This document shows, piece after piece, positions 1 through 10,204 of a stretch of 64,000 bases of DNA. The notes beneath the pieces are model-generated. The model was not told the origin of the DNA. It worked only from the letters and a program-made list of their open reading frames with translations, and searched no databases. Origin of the DNA: an uncultured Chthoniobacterales bacterium (GTDB lineage Bacteria > Verrucomicrobiota > Verrucomicrobiia > Chthoniobacterales > UBA10450); NCBI GenBank assembly GCA_902805675.1, contig CADCTA010000077.1:24984-88983 (forward strand). Direction: 5' to 3'. Numbering within the stretch: position 1 is the first letter of the stretch; the number at the start of each line of letters is the position of its first letter. The position numbers and the translations under genes are program-made.

Positions 1-1767
1 GGCATTTCGCACTACGGCAACTGCATCGGCGTGCCGACCATCGGCGGCGAGGTCTACTTCGACGAGACCTACGAGGGCAACCCGCTCGTGAATGTCTTTT
101 GCCTCGGGGTTCTGCGGCACGAGCAAGTGGCGCGCGGCGCCGCGAGCGGAGTCGGTAATCCGGTTTTCTATGTCGGCGCGGAGACAGGCCGCGATGGGCT
201 CGCAGGCGCTGCGTTCGCCTCTCGCGAACTAACTGAAGAGTCGAAGGAAGACCGTCCCGCCGTGCAGGTGGGCGATCCATTCAAGGAGAAGCTGCTGCTC
301 GAGGCTTGCCTCGAACTACTCGCCACCGACGCCGTCGCCGGCATCCAGGACATGGGCGCTGCCGGCCTCACCTGCTCCACCTGCGAGACCGCCAGCCGCG
401 GCGGCACCGGTGTCGAGATCGACCTCGCGAAAGTGCCGAAACGCGAGACCGGCATGACGCCATACGAAACGCTGCTAAGCGAATCTCAGGAGCGCATGCT
501 GATCATCGCCAAGCGCGGGCAGGAGCAAGTCGTCCTCGATATTTTCGACAAGTGGGACGTGCCCTGCGCAGAGATCGGCCGGGTCACCGATGACGGCATG
601 ATGCGCGTGCGAAACAACGGCAACGTGGCCGCCGAAATCCCAGCAAAGCCATTGGCGGATGAGGCGCCGCTCTACACGCGCGAATTCGAAGCTCCCGAGC
701 CGACGCCGACGCTCGATCTCGAGACCGTGCCGGAGATCGACAATCATTCTGCGCTGCGGCAGTTGCTCGCCGACCCGTCGATCGCATCGAAGAACTGGGT
801 CTACCGCCAATACGATCACATGGTGCGGACAGGCACAGTCGTCCGGCCCGGCTCCGACGCCGCTGTCTTCCACGTGCGCGCAGCCGACAAGTTCCTCGCC
901 GCCACAAGCGATTGCAATTCGCTCTACTGCCGGCTCGATCCACGCGAAGGCGGCCGCATTGCCGTCGCCGAAGCCGCTCGCAATCTCGCGTGTTCGGGCG
1001 CGGTACCGCTCGCAGTCACTGACAACCTGAACTTCGGAAACCCCTACAAGCCGGCCAACTTCTGGCAGCTGCGCGAGTGCGTCGAAGGCCTGGCGGAAGC
1101 TTGTCGGGAATTCGCCACGCCTGTGATTGGCGGAAACGTCTCTCTCTATAATGAGAGCCCTGCCGGTGTCGTCGATCCGACGCCGACCGTGGCGATGGTT
1201 GGCCTGATCAGCGATGAGCGACATATCACCACCCAGTTCTTCAAGAACGCAGGTGATGTGATCATCCTCATCGGTGGAGCCGGCGATGAGCTTGGCGCGT
1301 CGCACTACATGAAGGTCTGCCACGGACGCAAAGAAGGGTTGCCGCCGCGCCTGAGCTATGAGCGCGAGATCGCTGTGCACCACGCGCTGCGCTCCCTCAT
1401 CCACGGCGGCCTCGTGGAGAGCGCCCACGATTGCTCGGAAGGCGGGCTCGCGGTCGCGCTGGCAGAAGCGTGTTTCAATCCAGAGCAGCGTCTCGGCGCT
1501 GACATTACCTTGGACGCGGGCGAGTTGCGCACCGATGTCGCCTTGTTCAACGAATCGCAGTCGCGCGTCATCGTTTCCGTCTCGCCGGTAAACGCACAGC
1601 GAGCGCTGGATCAGCTCGCATCAGCAGGCGTTTCGGCCAGCCAAATCGGCAGCGTCGGAGGCGACAAGCTTTCGATCGCGACCGGATCTGCAACGCTCGC
1701 CTGGAGCCTGACGCAGCTGTTCGACGATTGGTATTCTTCCATCGCGCGCGCGGTCTCTGCCGGTTAA
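1..1767 (+). CDS. purL: Phosphoribosylformylglycinamidine synthase subunit PurL, 3' part
   Basis: Catalyses the ATP- and glutamine-dependent conversion of FGAR to FGAM in purine synthesis. The reading frame is open from base 1 and lacks its start, so about 588 C-terminal residues are visible of a family length near 740. The visible part opens with [18 protein letters not shown], the conserved core of the first AIR-synthase-like domain. A second domain follows with DNLNFGNP (from 1021) and the glycine-rich stretch [11 protein letters not shown]. It is followed by purF and purM on the same strand, so this is a purine gene cluster. Identity is secure; only the N-terminus is missing because the window cuts it. 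Confidence 0.97.
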   Translation, partial: GISHYGNCIGVPTIGGEVYFDETYEGNPLVNVFCLGVLRHEQVARGAASGVGNPVFYVGAETGRDGLAGAAFASRELTEESKEDRPAVQVGDPFKEKLLLEACLELLATDAVAGIQDMGAAGLTCSTCETASRGGTGVEIDLAKVPKRETGMTPYETLLSESQERMLIIAKRGQEQVVLDIFDKWDVPCAEIGRVTDDGMMRVRNNGNVAAEIPAKPLADEAPLYTREFEAPEPTPTLDLETVPEIDNHSALRQLLADPSIASKNWVYRQYDHMVRTGTVVRPGSDAAVFHVRAADKFLAATSDCNSLYCRLDPREGGRIAVAEAARNLACSGAVPLAVTDNLNFGNPYKPANFWQLRECVEGLAEACREFATPVIGGNVSLYNESPAGVVDPTPTVAMVGLISDERHITTQFFKNAGDVIILIGGAGDELGASHYMKVCHGRKEGLPPRLSYEREIAVHHALRSLIHGGLVESAHDCSEGGLAVALAEACFNPEQRLGADITLDAGELRTDVALFNESQSRVIVSVSPVNAQRALDQLASAGVSASQIGSVGGDKLSIATGSATLAWSLTQLFDDWYSSIARAVSAG

Positions 1768-1840
1768 GTCACAGCCTGTTTGAACCTGCGCCTTTTTCGT
1801 GGATGCTGCGCTTGTGGTGCATCGTGAGCCGGCACCCAAG

Positions 1841-3307
1841 ATGACCGAACCAGAATACTTCCCTCAGCACGAGTGCGGCATCTTTGGCGTGCATGGGCAC
1901 CCGAATGCGGCCGTGCTCACCTATTACGGCTTGTTCGCACTGCAGCATCGCGGCCAGGAAAGCGCAGGCATCGTGACGAGCGACGGCGCTGGGACCAACT
2001 TCCAGATGCATCGTGACATGGGGCTTGTCTCGCAGGTCTTCGGCGCCGCCGAGCTCGAGCAACTTAAAGGGAAGCGTGCCATCGGCCACACGCGCTACTC
2101 CACCACCGGCTCGAGCACGCTGAAAAATGCGCAGCCGTTCGTGGTCGATTGCTTCCGGGGCCAGATCGCCGTCGCGCATAATGGCAACCTCATCAACGCT
2201 GGTGTGCTGCGTGATGAGCTCGAACGCAAAGGTTCCATTTTCCAGACGACGGCCGACAGCGAGATCATTCCGCATCTGCTCGCGCAGCCTCTGAACAACG
2301 GCGGCAGCGCGCTCGGCGTCCTGCGTCGGCTGGAGGGCGCGTTCAGTCTGCTCATCATGAGCGAGAGCGAGCTGATCGCTGTGCGTGATCCATTCGGCTT
2401 CCGCCCGCTCGTGCTCGGCAAGCTCGATGGCGCTTACGTCGTCTCTTCCGAAACGAGCGCGTTCGATCTGGTCCACGCCGAGTTCATCCGCGAAGTCGAA
2501 CCCGGTGAGGTATTGATCATCAGCGACGACGGTATCCGCTCCGAGTGGCCGTTCCGTGATGAATCGCCGGCGTTCTGCATGTTTGAGTACGTCTACTTCT
2601 CGCGGCCGGATAGTATCGTCGGCGGCATCAATGTCGCGAAGGTTCGCACACAGATGGGACGCGAGCTGGCACGCCGCTTCCCGGCTGAGGCCGACCTCGT
2701 CGTGCCGGTGCCCGACTCCGGGAACTACGCGGCGCTTGGCTTCGCGCAGGAGCTCAAGATTCCGTATGAACACGCCTTTGTGCGCAATCACTACATCGGG
2801 CGCACGTTCCTCCAGCCGAGCCAGCTCATCCGCGACTTCGATGTGCGCGTGAAGCTGAACCTCATCAAGGAAGCCGTCGCCGGCAAACGCGTCGTCGTCG
2901 TCGATGACTCGATCGTGCGGGGAACAACCGCACGCGCGCGCGTCACCAACTTGCGAGAAGCCGGCGCCAAGGAAGTGCACATGCGCGTCAGCTGTCCGCC
3001 GCACCGGTTCGCCTGCCATTACGGCATCGATTTCCCAGATCCGGAAAAGCTGATCGCGAACCAGCTCTCGATGCCGCAGATCTGCGATTACCTGAACGTC
3101 GACAGCCTCGGCTATCTCGACGTCGAGGGAATGGTGCGTGCGACTGGTAAGCCGGTGAACCATTTCTGCCTCGCGTGTTTCACCGGCAATTACCCGCTGC
3201 CGGTGGATCCGGAGCTCGACAAGTTCATCATGGAGAAGCGCGAAGGACGCTCCAAGGCGCTCGCGGCCGAGGAAGCGCAGCCGACGCTCTTCGCGGATCT
3301 CAAGTAG
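1841..3307 (+). CDS. purF: Amidophosphoribosyltransferase PurF
   Basis: First committed step of purine synthesis: PRPP plus glutamine to phosphoribosylamine. I prefer the ATG at 1841 over the upstream in-frame GTG at 1799, because it leaves an 11-residue propeptide (MTEPEYFPQHE) before the nucleophile in CGIFGV, as in Bacillus-type enzymes that cleave to expose Cys1. An N-terminal glutaminase domain is followed by a phosphoribosyltransferase domain with the PRPP loop VVVVDDSIVRGTT. Cysteines in AFCMFEY, RVSCPPH and FCLACF fit the four ligands of the [4Fe-4S] cluster found in that subclass (inference). 488 residues, typical length. Directly downstream of purL. Confidence 0.96.
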   Translation: MTEPEYFPQHECGIFGVHGHPNAAVLTYYGLFALQHRGQESAGIVTSDGAGTNFQMHRDMGLVSQVFGAAELEQLKGKRAIGHTRYSTTGSSTLKNAQPFVVDCFRGQIAVAHNGNLINAGVLRDELERKGSIFQTTADSEIIPHLLAQPLNNGGSALGVLRRLEGAFSLLIMSESELIAVRDPFGFRPLVLGKLDGAYVVSSETSAFDLVHAEFIREVEPGEVLIISDDGIRSEWPFRDESPAFCMFEYVYFSRPDSIVGGINVAKVRTQMGRELARRFPAEADLVVPVPDSGNYAALGFAQELKIPYEHAFVRNHYIGRTFLQPSQLIRDFDVRVKLNLIKEAVAGKRVVVVDDSIVRGTTARARVTNLREAGAKEVHMRVSCPPHRFACHYGIDFPDPEKLIANQLSMPQICDYLNVDSLGYLDVEGMVRATGKPVNHFCLACFTGNYPLPVDPELDKFIMEKREGRSKALAAEEAQPTLFADLK

Positions 3308-3324
3308 GCGGGCCCCGCTCCTGT

Positions 3325-3416
3325 TGTCATGTCGAGCGACGTCGAGACATCCCGTGGCCTCATGAGCAGTAACGCCACGGGATTCCTCCACTCCGCTGCG
3401 CTACGGTCGGAATGAC
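3325..3416. repeat. Family A palindromic repeat between purF and purM
   Basis: Two arms in inverted orientation. The left arm reads tgtcatgtcgagcgacgtcg and runs into catcccgtggc; the right arm reads gccacgggattcctccactc and ends in cggaatgac. Related elements lie at 4418, 11217 and 16460. The terminal ATGAC of the right arm contains the start codon of purM at 3412. Confidence 0.85.
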
Positions 3417-4428
3417 AAAGAAGGCGTATGCGCGTGCCGGCGTTGATGTGGACCTCGGCAACCTCGTCAAACAGCGCATCCAGGCGCGGGTAAAGAGCAC
3501 GCACGGGCCTGAAGTTTTGGGCAAGATCGGTGGGTTCGGCGGTCTCTTTGCGCCGAACTTCTCTGGCATGCGCGAGCCAGTGCTGGTCGCGAGCGTCGAT
3601 GGCGTCGGCACGAAGCTGAAGATCGCATTCGCGATGAATCGGCACGAGACGGTGGGCGCGGATCTCGTGAATCACTGCATCAACGACATTGCGGTGCTCG
3701 GCGCACGGCCGCTGTTCTTCCTCGATTACATCGGCGCGGAGCGGCTCGAACCAGCCGTGTTCGATCAGATCCTTGCCGGCTTCACGAAGGCTTGTCGTGA
3801 GGGTGGCTGCGCGTTGATCGGCGGCGAGACCGCGCAGATGCCCGGCATGTATCGCAAAGGCGAATACGATCTGGCAGGCACCATCGTCGGCGTGGTCGAT
3901 CGCGCGAAGATGATCGACGGCAGCCGCATCAAGCCTGGCGACGTCGTTCTCGGCCTGCCGTCGAACGGCCTGCACACGAACGGCTACTCGCTCGCGCGCA
4001 AAATCCTGCTCCAGAAGATGCGACTCAAACTGGACGCGAAAGTTGACGGCCTGAAGACCTCGTTAGGCAACGAGCTCCTTCGCACCCACAAAAATTATCA
4101 ACCGCTGCTCGCCCAGCTGCCGCCCGGCGCAATCCGCGGCATGGCACACATCACCGGCGGCGGATTAGTCGACAACCTGCCACGCGTCCTGCCGAAGACC
4201 TGCGACGCAATCATCGAGACAAGCAGTTGGCGCGTGCCCACGATCTTCGAAATCCTCGCGAAGAACGGAAAAGTGGATCGCGAAGAGATGTATCAGGTGT
4301 TCAACATGGGCATCGGCATGGCGGTGATCGTCTCTGCGCACGATTCGAAGCCGATTGCGAAGCAGCTGCGCGCCCGCGCGATTGGACGCATCGCGAGCGG
4401 ATCGGGCGTCACTCGGCTGTCATTCTGA
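3412..4428 (+). CDS. purM: Phosphoribosylformylglycinamidine cyclo-ligase PurM
   Basis: Closes the imidazole ring (FGAM to AIR, ATP-dependent). The 338-residue product begins MTKKAYARAGVDVDLGN, matching the family N-terminus, with the conserved DGVGTKLKIA near residue 63 and GGETAQMPG near residue 143. The only sensible start is the ATG at 3412, which lies in the terminal ATGAC of a palindromic repeat; no Shine-Dalgarno sequence is visible. The TGA stop at 4426-4428 is likewise inside the next repeat (cattctgagcg). The coding region is therefore bracketed by two repeats that supply its first and last codons. Completes the purL-purF-purM cluster. Confidence 0.96.
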   Translation: MTKKAYARAGVDVDLGNLVKQRIQARVKSTHGPEVLGKIGGFGGLFAPNFSGMREPVLVASVDGVGTKLKIAFAMNRHETVGADLVNHCINDIAVLGARPLFFLDYIGAERLEPAVFDQILAGFTKACREGGCALIGGETAQMPGMYRKGEYDLAGTIVGVVDRAKMIDGSRIKPGDVVLGLPSNGLHTNGYSLARKILLQKMRLKLDAKVDGLKTSLGNELLRTHKNYQPLLAQLPPGAIRGMAHITGGGLVDNLPRVLPKTCDAIIETSSWRVPTIFEILAKNGKVDREEMYQVFNMGIGMAVIVSAHDSKPIAKQLRARAIGRIASGSGVTRLSF

Positions 4429-4510
4429 GCGCAACGGAGCGGAGTCGAAGGATCCCGCGGCAAACCGGCTATCGATGCAACGGGATGTCTCGACTTCGCT
4501 CAACATGACA
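4418..4510. repeat. Family A palindromic repeat after purM
   Basis: Left arm tgtcattctgagcgcaacgg, right arm ending gggatgtctcgacttcgctc then aacatgaca. It contains the purM stop codon at 4426-4428 and an in-frame ATG at 4505 for the following aldo/keto reductase. Confidence 0.8.
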
Positions 4511-4525
4511 GTCAAATTTCCCCTC

Positions 4526-5421
4526 ATGGAAAAGCGGCGCCTCGGCAAAACAGACATGGAGGTCTCGGTTCTCGGCTTCGGCGGGGCCGAGATCGGGTAC
4601 GAAGGAGCCACCGCCGAGACCGTCGAGAACCTGCTGAACAGCGCGCTCGATGCTGGGCTGAACGTGATCGACACGGCCGAGTGCTATGAGTCGAGCGAGG
4701 AACTCATCGGCAAAACGGTGAATCATCGGCGCGATGAGTTCTACCTTTTTACCAAATGCGGACACCCGCGGGGCGTCGGTAGCGAAGATTGGTCGATCGA
4801 TTCCATCCTGGAGAGCATCGAGCGCAGTCTGCGCCGTTTACAGACCGATCGCGTCGACCTGGTGCAATTGCACAGCTGCTCCGAGTCGGTGCTGAAAAAG
4901 GGCGATGCCATCACCGCTTTGCAGACGGCGCGCGAGCGCGGTTACACCCGCTTCATCGGCTACAGCGGTGACAGCCGGGCCGCGCGGTTCGCGGTCGAGT
5001 CCGGCGTGTTCGACACGCTGCAGACGTCGATCAACATCGCCGACCAGGAGGCCATCGAGCTGACAGTGCCTCTCGCGCTGGAAAACAAGATGGGCGTCAT
5101 CGCGAAGCGACCGATTGCGAACGCCGCCTGGAAAACCGGGCACAAGCCGATGGACTCCTACCAGCACACCTACTGGGATCGCCTGCGTAAGCTCGACTAC
5201 GACTTCATTCGGGGTCGCGCGCTGGAGCATTCCATCGCACACGCGCTCCGGTTCACCTTGAGCGTGCCAGGAGTTCACACCGCGATCGTAGGCACGACGA
5301 AGCCGGAGCGCTGGCAGCAAAATGCGAAGCTGCTCGAAGGCGGTCCGCTGTCCGCATCAGACTTCGACGCGATTCGCGAGCGCTGGGATGATGTCGCGCC
5401 GCGCACCTGGGTCGGCCAGAC

Positions 5422-5425
<4 letters not shown>
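4526..5425 (+). CDS. Aldo/keto reductase, first of a tandem pair
   Basis: NAD(P)H-dependent carbonyl reductase of the AKR superfamily; substrate not predictable. The 299-residue product starts [19 protein letters not shown]. The catalytic tetrad is recognisable: Asp and Tyr in DTAECYESS, Lys in FTKCGHP, His in VQLHSC. A start at 4505 (MTVKFPL) is also possible but lies inside the preceding repeat, so 4526 is preferred. It overlaps the next reductase gene by 4 bases (ATGA at 5422), so the two are probably co-translated. The C-terminal part ([15 protein letters not shown]) is family-typical for cofactor binding. Confidence 0.88.
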
Positions 5426-6411
<986 letters not shown>

Positions 6412-6459
6412 CGGTCGCGGCGTTAGGGACCGCGCCGAAGGCGACAGCTGCGGTAAATC

Positions 6460-6885
6460 TTACCGGCCGGCGCGGCGGGCAGCCCAGCGAGCTCTCATCG
6501 CTTCCGAGAGTCTCTTCCGGCCTGCGGCAGTAATGCCACCGCGCTTGCTGGACGATGACGATGACGACGACGAGCCTTTCGCCGCGCTTTTCGAGGCACT
6601 CTTCGGGCCGATCGATCCACCGCCGTTTCGAGCATTCGCCCAGCGTGCACGCGCCGCTGCGGCGAGCTTCGCGCGGGTAGCTGGCGACATCGGTCGACGG
6701 CGCCCATCCTGTTTCGCGCCTGTAGCTGCGGACGAGGATGATGTGCTCGGGGTTGACGTTGATGAAGACGACGATGACTGCCGCTGTCCACCAGCGCCGA
6801 AGAGTGAGCTAAGTCGCTCTTCGAGGGATTGGATTTGTTCGCGGAGTGATACCGCCTCTCTGAGTTTATCTAAGGATAGGTCCAT
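6460..6885 (-). CDS. Ser-rich basic protein with two RxKLxxAxRARWA motifs
   Basis: 141 residues, no firm family. The N-terminus (about residues 1-28) is a charged, probably helical segment (LDKLREAVSLREQIQSLEER). Then follows a poly-Ser/Thr run, a first basic motif SPATRAKLAAAARARWA, a second poly-Ser run, and a closing motif AAGRKRLSEAMRARWAARR. The paired motif resembles the short helical NUMOD3-type DNA-binding motif (inference). The serine runs are built from TCG/TCA triplets and could vary in length by slippage. Likely a small nucleic-acid-binding or nucleoid-associated protein; function unproven. It stands alone between the reductases and tRNA-Val. Confidence 0.6.
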   Translation of the reverse strand: MDLSLDKLREAVSLREQIQSLEERLSSLFGAGGQRQSSSSSSTSTPSTSSSSAATGAKQDGRRRPMSPATRAKLAAAARARWANARNGGGSIGPKSASKSAAKGSSSSSSSSSKRGGITAAGRKRLSEAMRARWAARRAGR

Positions 6886-7028
6886 GGGCTTGTTGTAGCT
6901 GTAACGCCTACTAACTGCAACTGGATGCTTTGGGTGCAGTGGAGATGGGTGTTTCGTGAGGCGCCGTCATTCCGAGGGAAAAGATCGCTCGGCAGGCCCG
7001 CGTTCTTAGCTATAGTGCCGCCGCTCAC

Positions 7029-7100
7029 GGGCAGTTAGCTCAGCGGTAGAGCGGCTCGTTTACACCGAGTTGGTCGGGGGTTCGATCCCCTCACTGCCCA
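7029..7100 (+). tRNA. tRNA-Val (anticodon UAC)
   Basis: A complete cloverleaf can be drawn. The acceptor stem GGGCAGT pairs with ACTGCCC, with discriminator A at 7100. The D-arm is GCTC/GAGC. The anticodon stem GCTCG/CGAGT encloses the loop TTTACAC, giving anticodon TAC. The T-arm contains GGTTCGATCC. The 3' CCA is not encoded. A TATAGT at 7011-7016, 12 nt upstream, is a plausible -10 element. Confidence 0.96.
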
Positions 7101-7269
7101 GATCAATCGCCAACATGGCGCCCCATCGGCAGCAACAGAAGCTCGACAGTTACTCGACGCGCGTGCTCGCGCCCAGGAGGTGCTGACGCGCTTCGCCACG
7201 GGAAGGTGGCGCGCGAATCGCGTGCAAAACTATCGGAAAAATTGCGCCGAACGCGCTACGGTCATTCCG

Positions 7270-8070
7270 ATGGACACCGAAGATCGAGAGACAATCGAGG
7301 GTCTCGAAGTTCGCACTTACTATGTCCGCGAGCGCAACGCGCTGCTCGCCCGGGCGGACTTCGGCGAATTGTACGTCGACTATTATCTGCACCAGGGGCA
7401 GTACGGCTATCATCACAAACCCGATCACGACGGGATGTTAAAAGAAGCGCTCGCCGCCCTGACGCTGCACTGCGCCTCGCGGCCATGGAATGAAGCGTGG
7501 GCCTGGACGATGCATTTCCAGGAGCCGCTGATGAACCTTTTCGTTACCGGCGACAACCGGCGCGGCATTATTGTCGGCCAGATCTTTACCGAGAACGTGA
7601 AGAACGACGGGCGCAATCTCCTTTACGCCGATGTCGTCCGCGAACGCGGCGAGTCCCGGCGCAGCGCGATCCAGTTTGGTGCCGCGGAGCCGTTCGATGT
7701 GATCGAGGAGTTCTACTCGCAGAGCGAGCAGCGGCCGGCGCGCTACTTCCGGCTCGGCCCTGAGGACTTCGTGATGGTCTCGGCACAGCCAGGGTGCGAC
7801 ATGGATTGGTTCAATGCACTCGACGACGCCAAGATCAGCGCAGTCGACGCGACGGAGACGCTGAGCCTGCTCGAGCAACGTTCGTATCGCTGGGGCTGCG
7901 GTTGCTCGGAGGAGCGGATGTTCTCGATTCTCGCTCCAATCATGCGCTCGGATGCGAGCGCCTTGTTCGGAGACGAGGCCTTGATCCGGATCAGCTGTCC
8001 ACGCTGCGGCGCGCTGCATACCATTACCCGTGAGGCGATGGAGGCTTACGTCGCCGAATCGAGCGACTAG
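7270..8070 (+). CDS. Hsp33-like redox-regulated chaperone
   Basis: 266 residues. The C-terminus carries the Hsp33 zinc-switch signature: a CxC pair (WGCGCSEE) followed about 30 residues later by CPRC. In characterised Hsp33 the four cysteines bind zinc when reduced; under oxidation they form disulfides and activate holdase activity. The core (GDNRRGIIVGQIFTENVKND, then FYSQSEQRPARYF) fits the divergent Hsp33 fold. An upstream GTG at 7180 would add 30 residues, but that extension is low-complexity and crosses a repeat fragment (cgctacggtcattccgatg), so the ATG at 7270 is chosen. The N-terminus differs from classical Hsp33, so it may be a lineage-specific branch. Confidence 0.82.
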   Translation: MDTEDRETIEGLEVRTYYVRERNALLARADFGELYVDYYLHQGQYGYHHKPDHDGMLKEALAALTLHCASRPWNEAWAWTMHFQEPLMNLFVTGDNRRGIIVGQIFTENVKNDGRNLLYADVVRERGESRRSAIQFGAAEPFDVIEEFYSQSEQRPARYFRLGPEDFVMVSAQPGCDMDWFNALDDAKISAVDATETLSLLEQRSYRWGCGCSEERMFSILAPIMRSDASALFGDEALIRISCPRCGALHTITREAMEAYVAESSD

Positions 8071-8110
8071 CTTGCGCCCCGGCTGCCAGCGTGCGGTGAT
8101 GCCCTGAGCG

Positions 8111-8920
8111 ATGCAGTTTTACATCTACCTCAATGGCGCCAGCCGCGGACCCATCGCTGCGGATCGGATCCAACTGCTGCTCGACGAAGGCGTGCTGCAC
8201 CCAGCGGACCTGGCATGCGACCAGCCGGATGGCGAATGGAAGCCGCTCTCGGCATTCCGTAACGATGCCGTCGCGACCCCCATCAGCGCGCCGCCGCCAC
8301 CGATTATTGCGGCCGTGCCGGCTCCCGCCGCGCCATCATCCCATGCGCTGGCGCCTGCTCCGCCGCCGCCGTTACCGCCACCGATAAGTCGCTCGCCAGC
8401 GCCAGAACTGTCGCCGCTCAGTCCTGATTTGCTCGGCCCCTACTCGCGCTCGACGCTCGCGCCTAACGAGACGCCGTTCTACAGGACGTCGCTGCACTGG
8501 ATCGTCTTCGTGCGTTTCGGTCTCATCGCCCTTGCCGTGTTTCTGTTCGTGGCGATGCCGTTTGCGATCGCCGTGCAGGCGGTGCTCGGTTCGGAGCTTG
8601 GCTGGCTCGTCTTGCCGTTGCCGGTCCTCTTCCTGGTTCCGCCTACGCTTGCCTTTGCGAGCAGCGAGCTGGTGATCACCGATCGCCGTGTCCTGATCAA
8701 GACCGGCATCATTCGGCGCCAGACGCTCGAGATGTTTATCTCCAAGATTGAATCCGTGGGCGTCGATCAGGGGTTCTTCGGCAGGGTGCTCGACTACGGG
8801 TCGGTGCTGGTGCGAGGCACCGGCGGGTTCGAGCAGGGGTTTGACGCAATCGCCGATCCGCTGCGATTCCGCAGCTACGTCCAGCGGCTGCAAAACGGCG
8901 TGCAGCCGCCGGGCAGCTAA
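8111..8920 (+). CDS. GYF-domain / PH-like (bPH2, YdbT-type) membrane protein
   Basis: 269 residues with three parts. Residues 1-50 form a GYF_2-type domain (FYIYLNGASRGPIAADRIQ, then ADLACDQPDGEWKPL). Residues about 55-115 are a Pro/Ala-rich linker. Then come two hydrophobic helices (FGLIALAVFLFVAMPFAIAV and LVLPLPVLFLVPPTLAFA). The C-terminal domain (LVITDRRVLIKTGIIRR, then SKIESVGVDQ) matches the bacterial PH domain of YdbS/YdbT proteins. GYF domains bind proline-rich peptides, so the adjoining linker could be an intramolecular ligand (inference). The stop overlaps the convergent gene by 4 bases. Function unknown. Confidence 0.8.
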   Translation: MQFYIYLNGASRGPIAADRIQLLLDEGVLHPADLACDQPDGEWKPLSAFRNDAVATPISAPPPPIIAAVPAPAAPSSHALAPAPPPPLPPPISRSPAPELSPLSPDLLGPYSRSTLAPNETPFYRTSLHWIVFVRFGLIALAVFLFVAMPFAIAVQAVLGSELGWLVLPLPVLFLVPPTLAFASSELVITDRRVLIKTGIIRRQTLEMFISKIESVGVDQGFFGRVLDYGSVLVRGTGGFEQGFDAIADPLRFRSYVQRLQNGVQPPGS

Positions 8921-9684
8921 CGCTCGCTATCCCGGGAAATGCGGGGCACGCGCTGCTCCACGAAGTCGTCGAAGGAACTTCGCACGCGCTCGAACATGCG
9001 TTGCGCGTCGCGCTTCGTGCGCCGGAACATCAGCTTGATCTCGCGTTTGATCGGGTTCTCGCCCTCCTCGTCTTCGTCTACTTGCGCGATGTCCTCATCA
9101 TCGATGGAGGTCGGCTCCTGATCGCCCCGCTGCGGCTGTTGACCCTGCGCCACCTGCGGCGAATTCGTGCCGCGGAACATTCCTTCCACTCGCGTGACGT
9201 TCCCTTTGTTCGCCGCGATGTGAATCGTTCCGACAGTTTGCCGCCTCTCGTCCTGCAGTGCGACGATCCACGTCGGGATGCCGCGTTGATTCGCCCGCAG
9301 CGTGTAGCTCGCGGACGTGAACACGACGTGCGATTTCTCGGCCGTATGCGCGGCAACGCTATAGGCGCCGCTCGAGTCCAGGTTCAGCATCGACGTCTTA
9401 ATCGGCGCGCCGACGACACCTTGCATGGGTGTGCGCTGCGCGACGATGCGGCCGTTACGAACGTCGATCTCACGGACCCCGCCCGCCGCGTTCCGATCGG
9501 CGATGGAGATGCGCCACATTGCCGGCTCTGGATTTCCCCGGGCACCGGCGACAGCGACGATGTCGTCGAGATAGCCGCGATCCAGCTGCGTGCCGACGAC
9601 GCGCAACGCCTCGTACGCGCTCTCCCCTTGCTGCGCCACGGCCGACGACGCGAGTGCGATCAATACGACTAAAACCCGCCACAT
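8917..9684 (-). CDS. Secreted protein of unknown function with acidic then basic C-terminus
   Basis: 255 residues. An N-terminal signal peptide is clear (MWRVLVVLIALASSAVA, probable cleavage after AVA). The mature protein has a mixed middle region (about residues 20-165) that looks beta-rich, an acidic stretch (DDEDIAQVDEDEEGENP) and a basic C-terminal tail rich in Arg (FRRTKRDAQRMFERVR). I do not recognise a family. It is transcribed toward the GYF/PH gene and overlaps it by 4 bases. The bipolar charge pattern may indicate interaction with the cell wall or a polyanion (speculative). Confidence 0.65.
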   Translation of the reverse strand: MWRVLVVLIALASSAVAQQGESAYEALRVVGTQLDRGYLDDIVAVAGARGNPEPAMWRISIADRNAAGGVREIDVRNGRIVAQRTPMQGVVGAPIKTSMLNLDSSGAYSVAAHTAEKSHVVFTSASYTLRANQRGIPTWIVALQDERRQTVGTIHIAANKGNVTRVEGMFRGTNSPQVAQGQQPQRGDQEPTSIDDEDIAQVDEDEEGENPIKREIKLMFRRTKRDAQRMFERVRSSFDDFVEQRVPRISRDSER

Positions 9685-9780
9685 GCGGCGAACAAAACGT
9701 GCGCTTCCGGTCAGTGTCCAACCGTTTTCACCATGTGCACTTGAACTGAGGGCGTTGTACGTTCAGCCTTGCTGCTGTTG

Positions 9781-10179
9781 ATGAAGAGGAAAGTCGAATT
9801 CTCCAGTCACACCGGGAATCTGGCTTTGATGCGAAAGTTCGTCCGCGGGTTCCTGGAAGTGTGTCCGTTCACCGAGAAGGAGCGGACGCTGATGGTGCTC
9901 GGAGTGGACGAGGCGTGCACCAATATCATCCGGCACGCCTACAACCTCCGCGACGACCAGCCGATCGCTCTGTCGCTCGAGAAGAAGCGCAATTGCGTTT
10001 GCATGCGACTGCGTGATTACGGCCACCAATGCACCGCCGACAAAATGAAGGGCCGTCCGCACGACTTGATCAAGCCAGGTGGCCTCGGGCTGCACCTCAT
10101 CCGCAACGCCTTCGACAAGGTGGACTACGTGCTCAAGCGTCGCGGCACCGAGCTCGTGCTGACCAAGAATCTCACCTGA
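9781..10179 (+). CDS. RsbW-like anti-sigma / serine kinase (HATPase_c_2)
   Basis: 132 residues. The GHKL ATPase fold is indicated by the N-box [13 protein letters not shown] (about residues 40-52), the G1-type RLRDYG and the G2-type [11 protein letters not shown]. In characterised systems RsbW-type kinases bind a sigma factor and phosphorylate an anti-anti-sigma partner; no such partner or sigma gene is adjacent here. The ATG at 9781 is chosen; an upstream TTG at 9769 would add only MLLL. It lies 25 nt upstream of ruvB on the same strand, probably by chance rather than function. Confidence 0.85.
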   Translation: MKRKVEFSSHTGNLALMRKFVRGFLEVCPFTEKERTLMVLGVDEACTNIIRHAYNLRDDQPIALSLEKKRNCVCMRLRDYGHQCTADKMKGRPHDLIKPGGLGLHLIRNAFDKVDYVLKRRGTELVLTKNLT

Positions 10180-10204
10180 GCACGGCGCGCAGCCGTCCGT
10201 CGTC

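Noticed and set aside
475..1428. Long antisense open frame in purL (317 codons)
   Set aside because: GC-rich third positions create long minus-strand frames. The composition is shadow-like, and purL is certain.
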